The notes: generated by a model not told the origin, from the letters alone. 64,000 nt of DNA from Bilamarchaeum sp040758595 (GCA_040758595.1 JBFLVJ010000005.1:1-64000), one strand, 5' to 3'; numbered from the stretch's first letter, positions 29,091-37,523 are shown. Numbers and translations are program-made.

Positions 29091-31067
29091 GTGAAACACG
29101 GCTCAACGGCAGAGGTACCTGTCCCAAAACGGATAATAGACCAGATAATCGGCCAGGACAAGGCAGTGGACATCGTGAAGAAGGCCGCACGGCAGAAAAG
29201 GAACGTCCTGCTGATAGGTCCGCCAGGGACGGGGAAAAGCATGCTGGCCCAGGCCATGGCAGAACTGATGCAGACCGAGGCGCTGGAGGACGTGCTCGTA
29301 TATCCCAATCCGAACAACGAGAACCAGCCCATCGTGCGCGTGATAAGGACCTACCCTGACAAGGAGTACATATCCAAGAACAGGCAGGCATTGAAGTTCT
29401 ATTCGCCCAAGGAATTGGAGAAGATAAAGAAAATCGCTGATGGAGAGCAGTTGGCGAAGGCGCTCCGCACCGGGCTCGGAAGGCGGCTGGTCTCGTTCAA
29501 GAAGAAGGGCGCAGAGGGCTCTGGCGGAGGGCCGCCATCCATCATCATAATCGCGATACTCGGCATGATACTGGTGGCGGTGATGCTGTCGGAAGAGATA
29601 CCCGAGGGCATCAAGCTCCCGGCGATAGTCACGATACTCGGCCTCGGCCTGCTCTACATAATATCGAACGCGACCGCAGGGCTCGGCAGGAGATTGGCTC
29701 CGGCTGAGCAGGGCACCCCGAAACTCATAGTGGATAACAGCGAACGCTCGGCAGCACCGTTCATAGACGCCACCGGTTCTCGCGCCGGATCTCTTCTGGG
29801 CGACTGCCGCCATGACCCCCTGCAGTCCGGGGGATTGGGGACGCCGGCACACCTGAGGGTCGAGGCCGGAGCGATACACCAGGCCAACAAGGGCGTGCTT
29901 TTCATAGACGAGATAGCTTCATTGAAGCTCAACTGGCAGCAGGAGATACTGACCGCCATGCAGGAGAAGAGGTACCCGATAACAGGGCAGAGCGAGATGA
30001 GTTCAGGCGCACTTGTCAAGACGCAGCCGGTGCCGACAGACTTCGTGCTGGTGGCCGCAGGCAACCTGCCTGACATGAAAGCGATACACCCTGCATTGAG
30101 ATCGCGCATCCGCGGAGGGGGCTACGAGGTCTATGTGGAGGACACCATGGACGACACCCCGGAGAACGAGGAGAAGCTCGTGGTGTTCATAGCCCAGGAA
30201 GTCAAGAAGGACGGAAAGATACCACACTTCGATGAGAGCGCCATAAAGGAGATACTGGAGGAAGCCCGGAAGATGTCCGGCCGGAGGAAGAAATTCACAT
30301 TGAACCTGCGCGAGCTCGGCGGGCTTGTCAGAGCCGCTGGAGACATCGCGCTGGAGAAAGGACTCAAGCTGGCGACCAAGACCGAAGTGATGGAAGCCAA
30401 GAAGATTTTCCGCTCAATAGAAAGCCAGCTCGGAGCCAAGATGATCGAGCACAAGAAGGAATACCAGACGGTCGTGACGAAAGGCGCGGAGGTCGGAAGG
30501 GTGAACGGCCTGGCGGTGCTCGGGGATTCGCGGGCCGGGCTCGTCCTGCCGATAGTCGCTGAAGCCACGCCTGCCGCTTCAAGGAGCGAAGGGCGCGTCA
30601 TCGCGACAGGCAAGCTCGGCGTGATAGCGAAAGAGGCGGTGGACAACGTCTCGGCGATATTCAAGAAATACATCGGCATCGCGATAGCGAAGACCGATCT
30701 GCACATACAATACCTCCAGACCTATGAGGGCGTGGAGGGCGACAGTGCTTCTATCTCTACCGCCGTCGCGGTCATATCTTCGGTATCCAACATACCGGTG
30801 CGCCAGGAAGTGGCCATGACCGGCTCGCTGGACGTGCGCGGAAGGGTGCTTCCTGTCGGAGGCATAACAGGCAAGATAGAGGCCGCGATAGAGAGCGGGA
30901 TAAAGAAGGTCCTGATTCCGAAGGCGAACGCAGAGGACGTCAACCTGGACAAGGCGAGCCTGAAGAAGATAGAGGTTGTGCAGGTTACGAGCATCAGCGA
31001 AGTGCTTCAGCATGCGCTGGCTGACTGCAAAGGGAAGAAAGAGCTGTTGAAGAAAATCGGCTCCTGA
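29091..31067 (+). CDS. lonB: Archaeal membrane ATP-dependent Lon protease
   Basis: A 658-residue archaeal LonB. The AAA module has Walker A LLIGPPGTGKSMLAQAM and, after a membrane-spanning insertion, Walker B GVLFIDEIASLKLN. The insertion holds two hydrophobic segments (IIIIAILGMILVAVMLSEEI and LPAIVTILGLGLLYIISNAT, about residues 143-195). The protease domain has the catalytic Ser in EGDSASISTAVAVISSV and the Lys in GGITGKIEAAIESGIKKVL. It degrades misfolded membrane and soluble proteins. The start is GTG 29091. A second S16-type protease without an ATPase is encoded at 56.9 kb. Confidence 0.97.
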   Translation: MKHGSTAEVPVPKRIIDQIIGQDKAVDIVKKAARQKRNVLLIGPPGTGKSMLAQAMAELMQTEALEDVLVYPNPNNENQPIVRVIRTYPDKEYISKNRQALKFYSPKELEKIKKIADGEQLAKALRTGLGRRLVSFKKKGAEGSGGGPPSIIIIAILGMILVAVMLSEEIPEGIKLPAIVTILGLGLLYIISNATAGLGRRLAPAEQGTPKLIVDNSERSAAPFIDATGSRAGSLLGDCRHDPLQSGGLGTPAHLRVEAGAIHQANKGVLFIDEIASLKLNWQQEILTAMQEKRYPITGQSEMSSGALVKTQPVPTDFVLVAAGNLPDMKAIHPALRSRIRGGGYEVYVEDTMDDTPENEEKLVVFIAQEVKKDGKIPHFDESAIKEILEEARKMSGRRKKFTLNLRELGGLVRAAGDIALEKGLKLATKTEVMEAKKIFRSIESQLGAKMIEHKKEYQTVVTKGAEVGRVNGLAVLGDSRAGLVLPIVAEATPAASRSEGRVIATGKLGVIAKEAVDNVSAIFKKYIGIAIAKTDLHIQYLQTYEGVEGDSASISTAVAVISSVSNIPVRQEVAMTGSLDVRGRVLPVGGITGKIEAAIESGIKKVLIPKANAEDVNLDKASLKKIEVVQVTSISEVLQHALADCKGKKELLKKIGS

Positions 31068-31076
31068 TTTTCCTGG

Positions 31077-32321
31077 TCATTCCCCTGATCTTAGCACCAC
31101 ATTCTCATCCACAGAGCTTACGTCAGAAATGGAGAGGTAGAACCTCTTCTCGAAGATGTTCTGTATTATGAGCTTGCCCCTCTTCGCGTCTATGCCGACT
31201 ATCTTGCCCAGATAGACCCCGTGCTCGGAGATGGCCTCTTTCCCGTCTATCTTCATCTCCATCAGTATCTCCCTGCGGTACCAGTTGATGAGCGAGGTGG
31301 CCAGGTAGCCGAGCAGGAGCGCTATCGCGATGCTCAGCAGGAAAGCGCCGAAGTCCACGTAGGGCTCGTTGAGGTTGACTATCCAGCTGCTGCCCACCAC
31401 GATGACGAATGCCGAGAGTATCGCTGCCGCAGAGTATAGAAGGTACTTCGTCACCCTGAATTTCTTCTTCTCGATGTATGCATCGATGGTCTTGCCGGCC
31501 AGGATGAGCAGCACCGCTGTGAGGAATATCCAGCTCATGCTTCCCAGCATCAGAGCCACCAGCTTGTCGTTGGCCAGGCCCATGGCCAGGCCCTTCTGGA
31601 AGGTCTGGTAGCCCACGAAAACACCGACCGCTGAGACGGCTGCCGAGCCGATGTATCCTATCCAGCTGGTCCTCTCGAAGGAGAAGCGGAAATCGCGGAT
31701 GAGATCCATGAAGGCTTCCTCTATGCCATAGACATGCATGAGGGCGTAGAGCGCCACCACGACTACGATGGGTAGCCAGCCCCAGCCCAATTGGATGGAG
31801 ATGGCCGTCAGAAGGAGCAGCAATGCCGGGATGCCGATTATGGTCTTGGCGAAGGAAGGGTCGCGCAGCTTCTCGAGCAGCACGAAATAGGTCTTCTCCA
31901 GCTCCTTGGCCTGCTTGATGAAAACGATTTTAGTGGAGTCTATCTTTAGGCGGGACTTGATGACTGGAATCATCTCCTCGTCCGATGCTCCGTCGGATAT
32001 CAGCACGCATGAGACCGGGTTCAGCTCGGCCACCACGCGGTCCAGTTGCGAGCTCACCTCCCGGTCGGCCTTGTAGCCCAGCTTCCGGTCGCCTGTGAGG
32101 GTGGCCACCTCGACGGTGTGCCCTTCGGTCCTCATCTTGTCATAGACCTTGACGGCGTAGAAGATGGCGTTGGAGTCAGGGTCCTCAGGGTCCGCCAGGG
32201 CGAGCGCCATGGCCCCTTCCAGGTTGCGCTCCCTGCCGATCAATGGCCCGCTGACCTTCCCCTTCTCATAGAGGTCGTTGTCGCGGTCGATGCAGAGGAC
32301 GAGTATCGGGCGCTTCTTCAT
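31077..32321 (-). CDS. DUF373 family membrane protein
   Basis: A 414-residue archaeal protein of the DUF373 family. The N-terminal soluble part (residues 1-150) starts RPILVLCIDRDNDLYEKGKV and contains NLEGAMALALADPEDPDSNA and VLISDGASDEEMIPVIKSRL. Then come five to six membrane helices, e.g. IGIPALLLLLTAISIQLGWG and WLPIVVVVALYALMHVYGI. A small C-terminal domain follows (GVYLGKIVGIDAKRGKLIIQ). The function is unknown. It is convergent with lonB and starts about 25 nt from a CTTTATAAAG TATA element. Confidence 0.88.
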   Translation of the reverse strand: MKKRPILVLCIDRDNDLYEKGKVSGPLIGRERNLEGAMALALADPEDPDSNAIFYAVKVYDKMRTEGHTVEVATLTGDRKLGYKADREVSSQLDRVVAELNPVSCVLISDGASDEEMIPVIKSRLKIDSTKIVFIKQAKELEKTYFVLLEKLRDPSFAKTIIGIPALLLLLTAISIQLGWGWLPIVVVVALYALMHVYGIEEAFMDLIRDFRFSFERTSWIGYIGSAAVSAVGVFVGYQTFQKGLAMGLANDKLVALMLGSMSWIFLTAVLLILAGKTIDAYIEKKKFRVTKYLLYSAAAILSAFVIVVGSSWIVNLNEPYVDFGAFLLSIAIALLLGYLATSLINWYRREILMEMKIDGKEAISEHGVYLGKIVGIDAKRGKLIIQNIFEKRFYLSISDVSSVDENVVLRSGE

Positions 32322-32341
32322 CAGTATTATCGGACGATGGC

Positions 32342-32351
32342 TACTTTATAA
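32342..32351 (-). promoter_or_regulatory. TATA box of the DUF373 gene
   Basis: The self-complementary CTTTATAAAG is centred about 25 nt from the minus-strand ATG at 32321. The plus-strand Csl4 gene starts 50 nt to the right and may use it at a longer distance. Confidence 0.5.
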
Positions 32352-32399
32352 AGACTTCTGTTTGATTAACTATTTCTATTCTGATTCAGAGGCATCACT

Positions 32400-33113
32400 A
32401 TGGAGAAGAAGCTAGTCCTTCCCGGAGACCACCTCTCGAGCGCAGAGGAGTCAGAGACCGGGCAGAACACCTATACGGAGAATGACGAGGTCTATGCGGC
32501 CACCGCAGGAGAGGACGCGAGCGTCCCGGGGACCGCCGAGGTGAAGACCAAGGGAAGATCGATAACGCTGCCGTACGTCGGCATGCCGGTATACTGCATG
32601 ATAATCAAGGCAGGCATGAACAAGGCCATCGGAGGCTGCATGCCTGTCGATGAGGCCGAAGGGGGCAAGAGCGGGGTCAGCTTCGACGCCGTCCTGCCGG
32701 TGACCGCCATAAAGAACGCCTACGTCCGCGAGATACGCGACGAGGTGCGCGTGGGCGACATCATCAAGGCCAAGATACAGAAGATAGACAAGAGCGGCTT
32801 CGATATAACCATGAAGCCGCACGACTGCGGGGTCATCGCCTGCTTCTGCCCCAGATGCAGGATCCAGATGGCCAAGAAAGAAGCTAACCTGTTCATATGC
32901 GGCAGCTGCGGATGGAAAGACCGCAAGAAGCTCCCGCTCGCTGAAGGAGAGGAGCCCCCGCCCGAAGAACAGCGCGAACGCAGAGGCGGATTCGGAAGGG
33001 GCGGATTTGGCAGAGGCCCTAGAAGAGAGGGAGGCAGGAGAGGCCCGCCAAGGAGAGGCGGAGGGCATTTCGGCCGCAAGCCCGGCCCTGGCGGCAGGAG
33101 CGGCTCATATTAA
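32400..33113 (+). CDS. csl4: Exosome RNA-binding cap subunit Csl4 with RGG tail
   Basis: A 237-residue Csl4. It has the N-terminal domain (KLVLPGDHLSSAEE), an S1-like domain (VRVGDIIKAKIQKIDKSGFD) and the zinc ribbon CFCPRCRIQ...ICGSCGWKDRK. After residue 180 it adds a 55-residue Arg/Gly-rich tail (RRGGFGRGGFGRGPRREGGR and following) of RGG type, which should bind RNA non-specifically. That tail is unusual for Csl4. The gene is co-transcribed with Rpo11 (11-nt gap), 8 kb from the other exosome genes. Confidence 0.92.
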   Translation: MEKKLVLPGDHLSSAEESETGQNTYTENDEVYAATAGEDASVPGTAEVKTKGRSITLPYVGMPVYCMIIKAGMNKAIGGCMPVDEAEGGKSGVSFDAVLPVTAIKNAYVREIRDEVRVGDIIKAKIQKIDKSGFDITMKPHDCGVIACFCPRCRIQMAKKEANLFICGSCGWKDRKKLPLAEGEEPPPEEQRERRGGFGRGGFGRGPRREGGRRGPPRRGGGHFGRKPGPGGRSGSY

Positions 33114-33124
33114 GGTGGTTTCCC

Positions 33125-33400
33125 ATGGATGTCAAGGTTTTGGTTAAAGAGAAGAACATGCTGGAGATCGAGCTGGGCGGGATAGACCAGTCGCTCGCCC
33201 AGATACTCGCTGAGAAGCTCAATGAGGACAGCGACGTGGAGTTCGCATCCTACAAGGTCGAGCACCCGATAGTGGCTTCGCCCAAGCTGTATGTCCGCAC
33301 CAAGAAAGGGGACCCCTCGAAACTCGTCCTGGAGAAGCTCGACGAGCTCAAGAAGGAGCTCAGCGGTTTCAGGGAGCAGTTCAGGGACATTGTCAAATGA
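33125..33400 (+). CDS. rpoL: RNA polymerase subunit Rpo11 (L)
   Basis: A 91-residue Rpo11. The sequence MLEIELGGIDQSLAQILAEK and DVEFASYKVEHPIVASPKLY follow the family pattern. Rpo11 dimerises with Rpo3 to start assembly of the RNA polymerase. AAGGTGG is the ribosome-binding site before ATG 33125, and the stop overlaps the signal-peptidase ATG by 4 nt. Confidence 0.93.
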   Translation: MDVKVLVKEKNMLEIELGGIDQSLAQILAEKLNEDSDVEFASYKVEHPIVASPKLYVRTKKGDPSKLVLEKLDELKKELSGFREQFRDIVK

Positions 33401-34398
33401 ACGCCGACCTGAAGGAGCAGCTGGGGAAGCCCCACATCCAGCTAATGATCCTTTTCACCACTCTGGCGCTCGCCCTCCTATCGAACCACCTTTTCAGGGA
33501 TTCCGGTTTCCCGCTCAACATGATCTACGCGCTATTCGGCATATTGATCGTCGTGGAGCTCGCCTGGTTCGTCGCCAAGGAGGTCAAGGACGGGGCCAGC
33601 AAGTACGGGTGGAAGCACGAGGTGCTGGACAGCGTGATAGCGCTCGCGGTTGCGGTCGCCATCTGGTATGGGGCATCGTTCATGCTCAACACCAGCGCTC
33701 CGATATCGGCAGTGGTATCTTGCAGCATGCTGCCGGATCTGCAGAGAGGCGATTTCGTCATAGTCCAGGGTGCGCCCGTGGCCGCCTATGAGATAGAGAT
33801 GAGCGGGGCCGAGTTCAGATCGCTCACCCAACCCTCCGATGTCAGCTACGACGGCGATTCAGCGACGGTCCCGGGCTCTGTCTACTCCTATTGCTCCATG
33901 GACAGCAAGAGCGACATGTGCCAGACGTTCATCAAGCATCCCGAGCTATTCATAGAGCAGAAAGGGCCGCTCACGTTCAGGTACGAAAGGTGCGGCCTCT
34001 CGTTCTCCAACGGAAGCGAAGCCGCCATGCCATGCCTCAAATCTGTGTCCTTCGAAGGCAAAGAGTACCTCACGGATTATTCCAACGACATCATAGTGTA
34101 CACCCCCCAAGCGGGTGATCCCTACGCCATGATCGGGGATATCGTCCATCGGGCCATGTTCAAGATAGACGTGGATGGCAAGAGCTATTACCTGACAAGA
34201 GGAGACAACAACCCGCTCCTGGACATGCAGGTCTATGATTATAGCAGGGGAAGAGGGAATCTGCCCATACCTGAGGAGAATGTGCGCGGGAAGGTGATCG
34301 CCAGGATACCTTACCTTGGCTACTTCAAGCTGTTCATATCAGGGTTCTTCACCGAGGACGCCCAGTGCAAGACGCAATTGAGCTACACCCACGCCTAG
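33397..34398 (+). CDS. Signal peptidase I-like protein (S26B) with a large insertion
   Basis: A 333-residue membrane protein. Two or three N-terminal membrane helices (HIQLMILFTTLALALLSNHL, NMIYALFGILIVVELAWFVA, VIALAVAVAIWYGASFML) precede the S26 fold. The catalytic serine segment is AVVSCSMLPDLQRGDFVIV, and the S26B-type histidine is in MIGDIVHRAMFKI; YYLTRGDNNPLLD and VRGKVIARIPYLGYFKLF complete the family pattern. Between the serine and histidine motifs lies an extra domain of about 110 residues with several cysteines (CSMDSKSDMC, YERCGL, AAMPCLK) that is not in typical signal peptidases. Role: cleavage of signal peptides at the membrane, possibly with altered specificity. Confidence 0.85.
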   Translation: MNADLKEQLGKPHIQLMILFTTLALALLSNHLFRDSGFPLNMIYALFGILIVVELAWFVAKEVKDGASKYGWKHEVLDSVIALAVAVAIWYGASFMLNTSAPISAVVSCSMLPDLQRGDFVIVQGAPVAAYEIEMSGAEFRSLTQPSDVSYDGDSATVPGSVYSYCSMDSKSDMCQTFIKHPELFIEQKGPLTFRYERCGLSFSNGSEAAMPCLKSVSFEGKEYLTDYSNDIIVYTPQAGDPYAMIGDIVHRAMFKIDVDGKSYYLTRGDNNPLLDMQVYDYSRGRGNLPIPEENVRGKVIARIPYLGYFKLFISGFFTEDAQCKTQLSYTHA

Positions 34399-34403
34399 GC
34401 ACG

Positions 34404-34471
34404 GCATCCAGAACGCGAAACCCGAGACCGTAAACACGAGGCGGAAGACCTGATGCCGGAAACCGGATGCA
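34404..34471. repeat. Dispersed palindromic repeat, intergenic copy
   Basis: GCATCCAGAACGCGAAACCC, GAGACCGTAAACACGAGGCG and ATGCCGGAAACCGGATGC form an imperfect element ended by GCATCC/GGATGC. It lies between convergent genes. Confidence 0.65.
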
Positions 34472-34472
34472 G

Positions 34473-35222
34473 TCATCCGTAATGGCTTCCCCGGAACTCG
34501 CTCGTTATTATCTCCTTCAGCTTCCCTAAGATATCCTGCTTCTCCTTCTCAGGCAGATTCAGCTTATCGAGCCGCCCCTCCCACTCTATCAGGGCGCTCA
34601 CCACCCGGTTGAAGGTGCGCTCGCTGTCAGTGTAGCGGGCGTATGCGAGCAGTGCGGTGAGTGCGTATTTCGACTCCGATGCGCCCAGCGCTTCGAGTAT
34701 CGCAGCCCTCAGGACATGCACCGCCTCGTTCTCCACCGAACAGAGGAACGAATAATGGTATGTGAGGAGCTTGGCGGCATCATCCCCATGGAGGCGGCCC
34801 AGGAAGCTGATCATCTCGGCCAGTCCCTCGAGAGAGGTATTGTAGTTGAATATTGCCCGGTAGACGTTCATCCGGTGCTGCGGCGCCTGGAGCGAGGGGT
34901 TCTTCATCCTGAAATACTCCTGGGTGTGCATTATCTTCAGTTCCATGCTCCCGGCGAGGTTCTCGTGAATCATATAAAGGAGCATCTGCCGCACCGTCTC
35001 ATTGCCCTCCCTGTATACCCTCTCGAGCTTTGCGACCGCCTCGTCCTTGGAATGCTCGTTGACCGCTACCGGATAGAATTTGAGCGCGTAGATGGCGGTC
35101 TCCATATCCTTGGCCTTGGCCGCCATCTCCTTCTGCTCAGGGGTCGCTTCCTTCTGCGGGGCTTTGGCTTCCTTCGCAGGGCCTTTGCCGGCCTTCTCCG
35201 AAGAACTCTTCTTCTTGGTCAA
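34473..35222 (-). CDS. Uncharacterised helical-repeat protein
   Basis: A 249-residue protein. The first 40 residues are a Lys/Ala/Glu low-complexity segment (EKAGKGPAKEAKAPQKEATP). The rest is all helical, of ARM/HEAT type in appearance: MLLYMIHENLAGSMELKIMH, MISFLGRLHGDDAAKLL, LRAAILEALGASESKYALTA, LLAYARYTDSERTFNRVVSA. I do not recognise a family. It ends next to a repeat copy, and its start is 65 nt from the divergent RdgB gene. Confidence 0.6.
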   Translation of the reverse strand: MTKKKSSSEKAGKGPAKEAKAPQKEATPEQKEMAAKAKDMETAIYALKFYPVAVNEHSKDEAVAKLERVYREGNETVRQMLLYMIHENLAGSMELKIMHTQEYFRMKNPSLQAPQHRMNVYRAIFNYNTSLEGLAEMISFLGRLHGDDAAKLLTYHYSFLCSVENEAVHVLRAAILEALGASESKYALTALLAYARYTDSERTFNRVVSALIEWEGRLDKLNLPEKEKQDILGKLKEIITSEFRGSHYG

Positions 35223-35287
35223 ACGATCACCGTCCTGACGGATGTTGTCCCCCTATGTTTTAATCCCCTCCGGTCGAAAAGAGCTGC

Positions 35288-35833
35288 ATGGAGCTCCTTT
35301 TCGCCACGTCGAACGCCCATAAATTCGAGGAGGCATCAGCCATGCTCTTGGCCAGGGGCATCAAGTTGAGGCGTCTCCCCTTCGAGCACCGGGAGATACG
35401 CTCGGACAGCCTGGAGGAGATAGCCCGGGAGGCTGTCGATGCCGCCTTCAGGAAGTGCGGGAAGCCGGTATTCGTCGAGGATACCGGCCTCTTCGTGGAG
35501 GCGCTCGACGGATTCCCAGGCACGTACTCGGGCTGGGCGCTAAAGAAGATAGGGTATCAAGGCCTGCTCAAGCTGCTCTCCGGAGTGGATGAGCGCTCGG
35601 CCTATTTCGAGGCCTGCATAGCATACCACGACGGGAATGGCGTCTCGGTGTTCCGGGGGCGCTGCGATGGCGCTATTACCGAAGAGCCCGCAGGCGATGG
35701 CGGCTTCGGATTCGACCCGGTATTCGTACCGTCGGGCCATTCTCAGACGTTCGCCCAAAACATACCATTAAAAAACAAGCTCTCGCATAGATATAAATCC
35801 CTTTTAGAATTCTCTAAGAGTCTATATTCCTAG
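35288..35833 (+). CDS. rdgB: XTP/dITP diphosphatase (RdgB/HAM1)
   Basis: A 181-residue HAM1-family enzyme that removes inosine and xanthosine triphosphates. Motifs: LLFATSNAHKFEEASAML (family start, SxN-K), EDTGLFVEALDGFPGTYSG, CDGAITEEPAGDGGFGFDP and PLKNKLSHRYKSLLEF. Normal length. It is the last gene before the S15 promoter. Confidence 0.93.
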   Translation: MELLFATSNAHKFEEASAMLLARGIKLRRLPFEHREIRSDSLEEIAREAVDAAFRKCGKPVFVEDTGLFVEALDGFPGTYSGWALKKIGYQGLLKLLSGVDERSAYFEACIAYHDGNGVSVFRGRCDGAITEEPAGDGGFGFDPVFVPSGHSQTFAQNIPLKNKLSHRYKSLLEFSKSLYS

Positions 35834-35853
35834 ATGGTGGATTGCATATGGCA

Positions 35854-35886
35854 TTGACCGGAGCTACCGGTCAAGTATAAAAATTT
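35854..35886 (+). promoter_or_regulatory. rps15 promoter with 8-bp inverted repeat
   Basis: TTGACCGG-AGCTA-CCGGTCAA (35854-35874) is a perfect 8-bp inverted repeat that abuts the TATA element GTATAAAAATT (35875-35885). ATG 35915 lies 35 nt on, with GAGGG as ribosome-binding site. The repeat may be an operator or an extended BRE. Confidence 0.55.
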
Positions 35887-35914
35887 CTAGAAGGGATGAA
35901 AGAGGGAAATTTTT

Positions 35915-36370
35915 ATGGCAAGATTGCATTCAAAGAAGAAGGGCAAATCCGGGACGAAGAGGCCCAAGAGCAGGGACTCCCCAGAATGGACCCCTATGGA
36001 GAAGGCGGAGATGGAAGAAGCCATCCTGAAGATGGCCCGCGAGGGCATGGGCGCTGCCAGGATAGGCCTGGTCATGCGCGACCAGCACGGAGTTCCGAAC
36101 CTGCGGGCCCAGCTGGGCATGCCGCTCCGGAAGTTCCTGGCAAAGGAGAAGGCTGGTGCGGAATATCCGGAGGATCTGCTCGATCTGATCAAGAAAGCGG
36201 TCCGCATGTCCGGACACCTCAAGGCATCCAAGAAGGATGTGCACAACAAGGTCAAGCTCATGCATGTCGAGTCCAAGATACAGAGGCTCGTAAGCTATTA
36301 TGGCAAGAAGGGCATGCTGCCTGCCGGTTGGAGATACGACCGGGAGAAGGCTTCGCTCTTAGTCAAGTGA
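35915..36370 (+). CDS. rps15: Ribosomal protein S15 (uS15)
   Basis: A 151-residue archaeal S15. It begins ARLHSKKKGKSGTKRPKSRD and contains ILKMAREGMGAARIGLVMRD, the archaeal extension, followed by the S15 core (HLKASKKDVHNKVKLMHVES, RLVSYYGKKGMLPAGWRY). It binds 16S rRNA helix junctions early in assembly. The S3Ae gene follows within 10 nt. Confidence 0.95.
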   Translation: MARLHSKKKGKSGTKRPKSRDSPEWTPMEKAEMEEAILKMAREGMGAARIGLVMRDQHGVPNLRAQLGMPLRKFLAKEKAGAEYPEDLLDLIKKAVRMSGHLKASKKDVHNKVKLMHVESKIQRLVSYYGKKGMLPAGWRYDREKASLLVK

Positions 36371-36380
36371 TGGTGATTCT

Positions 36381-36974
36381 CTGGCAGGCAAGAAAGTCAA
36401 GACTGTGGACAAGTGGAAAGCGAAGAAATGGTACAGCGTCAAGGCGCCCCAGATGTTCGAGACCAAGGAGATCTGCGAGGCGGTGGCAGGCGACGAGAAA
36501 CTGCTCAATAACAGGATCGTGAGGAGCAGCCTGATGGACCTTGGCATGGGCGGGGCATCCCAGATGGCCATGTTCACCACCCTGCGCTTCAGGATAACCG
36601 ATGTGAATGGCAACGACGCCAACACCAAGCTCCTGGGCCACGAGATATCGACATCGTTCATCAAGACGTTCGCCAGGCGCGGCAAGTCCCTCATCCACCA
36701 GGTGGTGGACGAGAAGACCAAGGACAACGAGGACCTCAGATTGAAGGTCATCGCGGTCACTGGGGCCAGGGTGAGCGAGAACACCAAAAGGAACCTCAGG
36801 AGCGCCCTCATCGATGAGTGCAAGAAGGGCATCGCCGAGAAGAGCTTCGACGAAGTGATCCAGGATGTCATCTACGGCAGGTTCTCATCCAAGCTCTTCA
36901 GCAGGCTTAAGACCATAACCAAGATGAGGCGCGTGGAGATACGCAAATCCGAGCGCGGCGAAGTCTTCAAGTGA
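36381..36974 (+). CDS. rps3ae: Ribosomal protein S3Ae (eS1), probable CTG start
   Basis: A 197-residue S3Ae. The core starts VDKWKAKKWYSVKAPQMF and continues with KLLGHEISTSFIKTFARRGK and RVSENTKRNLRSALIDE. No ATG, GTG or TTG exists upstream of GTG 36405, and an in-frame TAG at 36360-36362 closes the frame. The family N-terminus (AGKKVKTVDKWKAKKWY) begins at CTG 36381, directly preceded by GGTGA at 36372-36376 with a 4-nt spacer. CTG is therefore the likely start; GTG 36405 would cut eight conserved residues and has no ribosome-binding site. Confidence 0.9.
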   Translation: MAGKKVKTVDKWKAKKWYSVKAPQMFETKEICEAVAGDEKLLNNRIVRSSLMDLGMGGASQMAMFTTLRFRITDVNGNDANTKLLGHEISTSFIKTFARRGKSLIHQVVDEKTKDNEDLRLKVIAVTGARVSENTKRNLRSALIDECKKGIAEKSFDEVIQDVIYGRFSSKLFSRLKTITKMRRVEIRKSERGEVFK

Positions 36975-37001
36975 TGATCACGTCATAACGGTTTGGCCAA
37001 G

Positions 37002-37083
37002 GCGGTTTCCGGTTCCCTGTTTCCGGTCTTGGGTTTCCTGTTTCGCATGAACGCAAAACCCTGAACCCGCAACGGGAAACCAT
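37002..37083. repeat. Dispersed palindromic repeat, intergenic copy
   Basis: GGCGGTTTCCGGTTCCCTGT, TTCCGGTCTTGGGTTTCCTG on the left answer AACGCAAAACCCTGAACCCG and CAACGGGAAACC on the right. The halves are imperfect reverse complements. A further hairpin GAAGCCC-TTC-GGGCTTC follows at 37109-37125. Confidence 0.75.
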
Positions 37084-37163
37084 GGGGCTGCTGCCCCAAG
37101 TCCTCGAAGCCCTTCGGGCTTCAAGGCCGGCTGCGGGATACCGGAGACTTAGGAGAGTTGCTT

Positions 37164-37499
37164 ATGATACCTGGAGGTATGGACCCGAAGAAGATGCAGG
37201 CCATGATGCGCCAGATGGGCATCAAAAGCGAGGAGATAGATGCCAGCAGGGTCGTCATCGAGACATCCTCCGGAGCGCTTATTATCGAGAACCCCCAGGT
37301 GGTCCAGGTGACCATGCAGGGGCAGAGATCCTTCCAGATATCCGGAGACGTGAAGAAAGAGGAGCGGATATCCGATGAGGATGTGAAGATGGTGATGGAG
37401 CAGGCCGGGTGCTCTGAAGAGCAGGCCAGGGCGGCTCTCGAAGAGAATGGCGGGGATATCGCCCAAGCGATACTCTCGCTCTCTGAAGCCAAGGAATAA
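37164..37499 (+). CDS. nac: Nascent polypeptide-associated complex protein (NAC)
   Basis: A 111-residue archaeal NAC. It starts IPGGMDPKKMQAMMRQMGIK, has the NAC domain (RVVIETSSGALIIENPQVVQ), and ends with a UBA domain (EDVKMVMEQAGCSEEQARAA, then GGDIAQAILSLSEA). It binds emerging chains at the ribosome. ATG 37164 has AGGAGA upstream; the TTG at 37158 is less likely. Confidence 0.93.
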   Translation: MIPGGMDPKKMQAMMRQMGIKSEEIDASRVVIETSSGALIIENPQVVQVTMQGQRSFQISGDVKKEERISDEDVKMVMEQAGCSEEQARAALEENGGDIAQAILSLSEAKE

Positions 37500-37523
37500 A
37501 AATCTTGGGCGAGTTGTCGTTCT

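Noticed and set aside
28849..29094. 81-codon ORF after the PmbA/TldE gene
   Set aside because: The start overlaps the previous stop, but its composition is not protein-like and it overlaps the lonB promoter.
31221..31439. Small plus-strand ORFs inside the DUF373 gene
   Set aside because: They are complementary-strand shadows of a clear membrane-protein frame.
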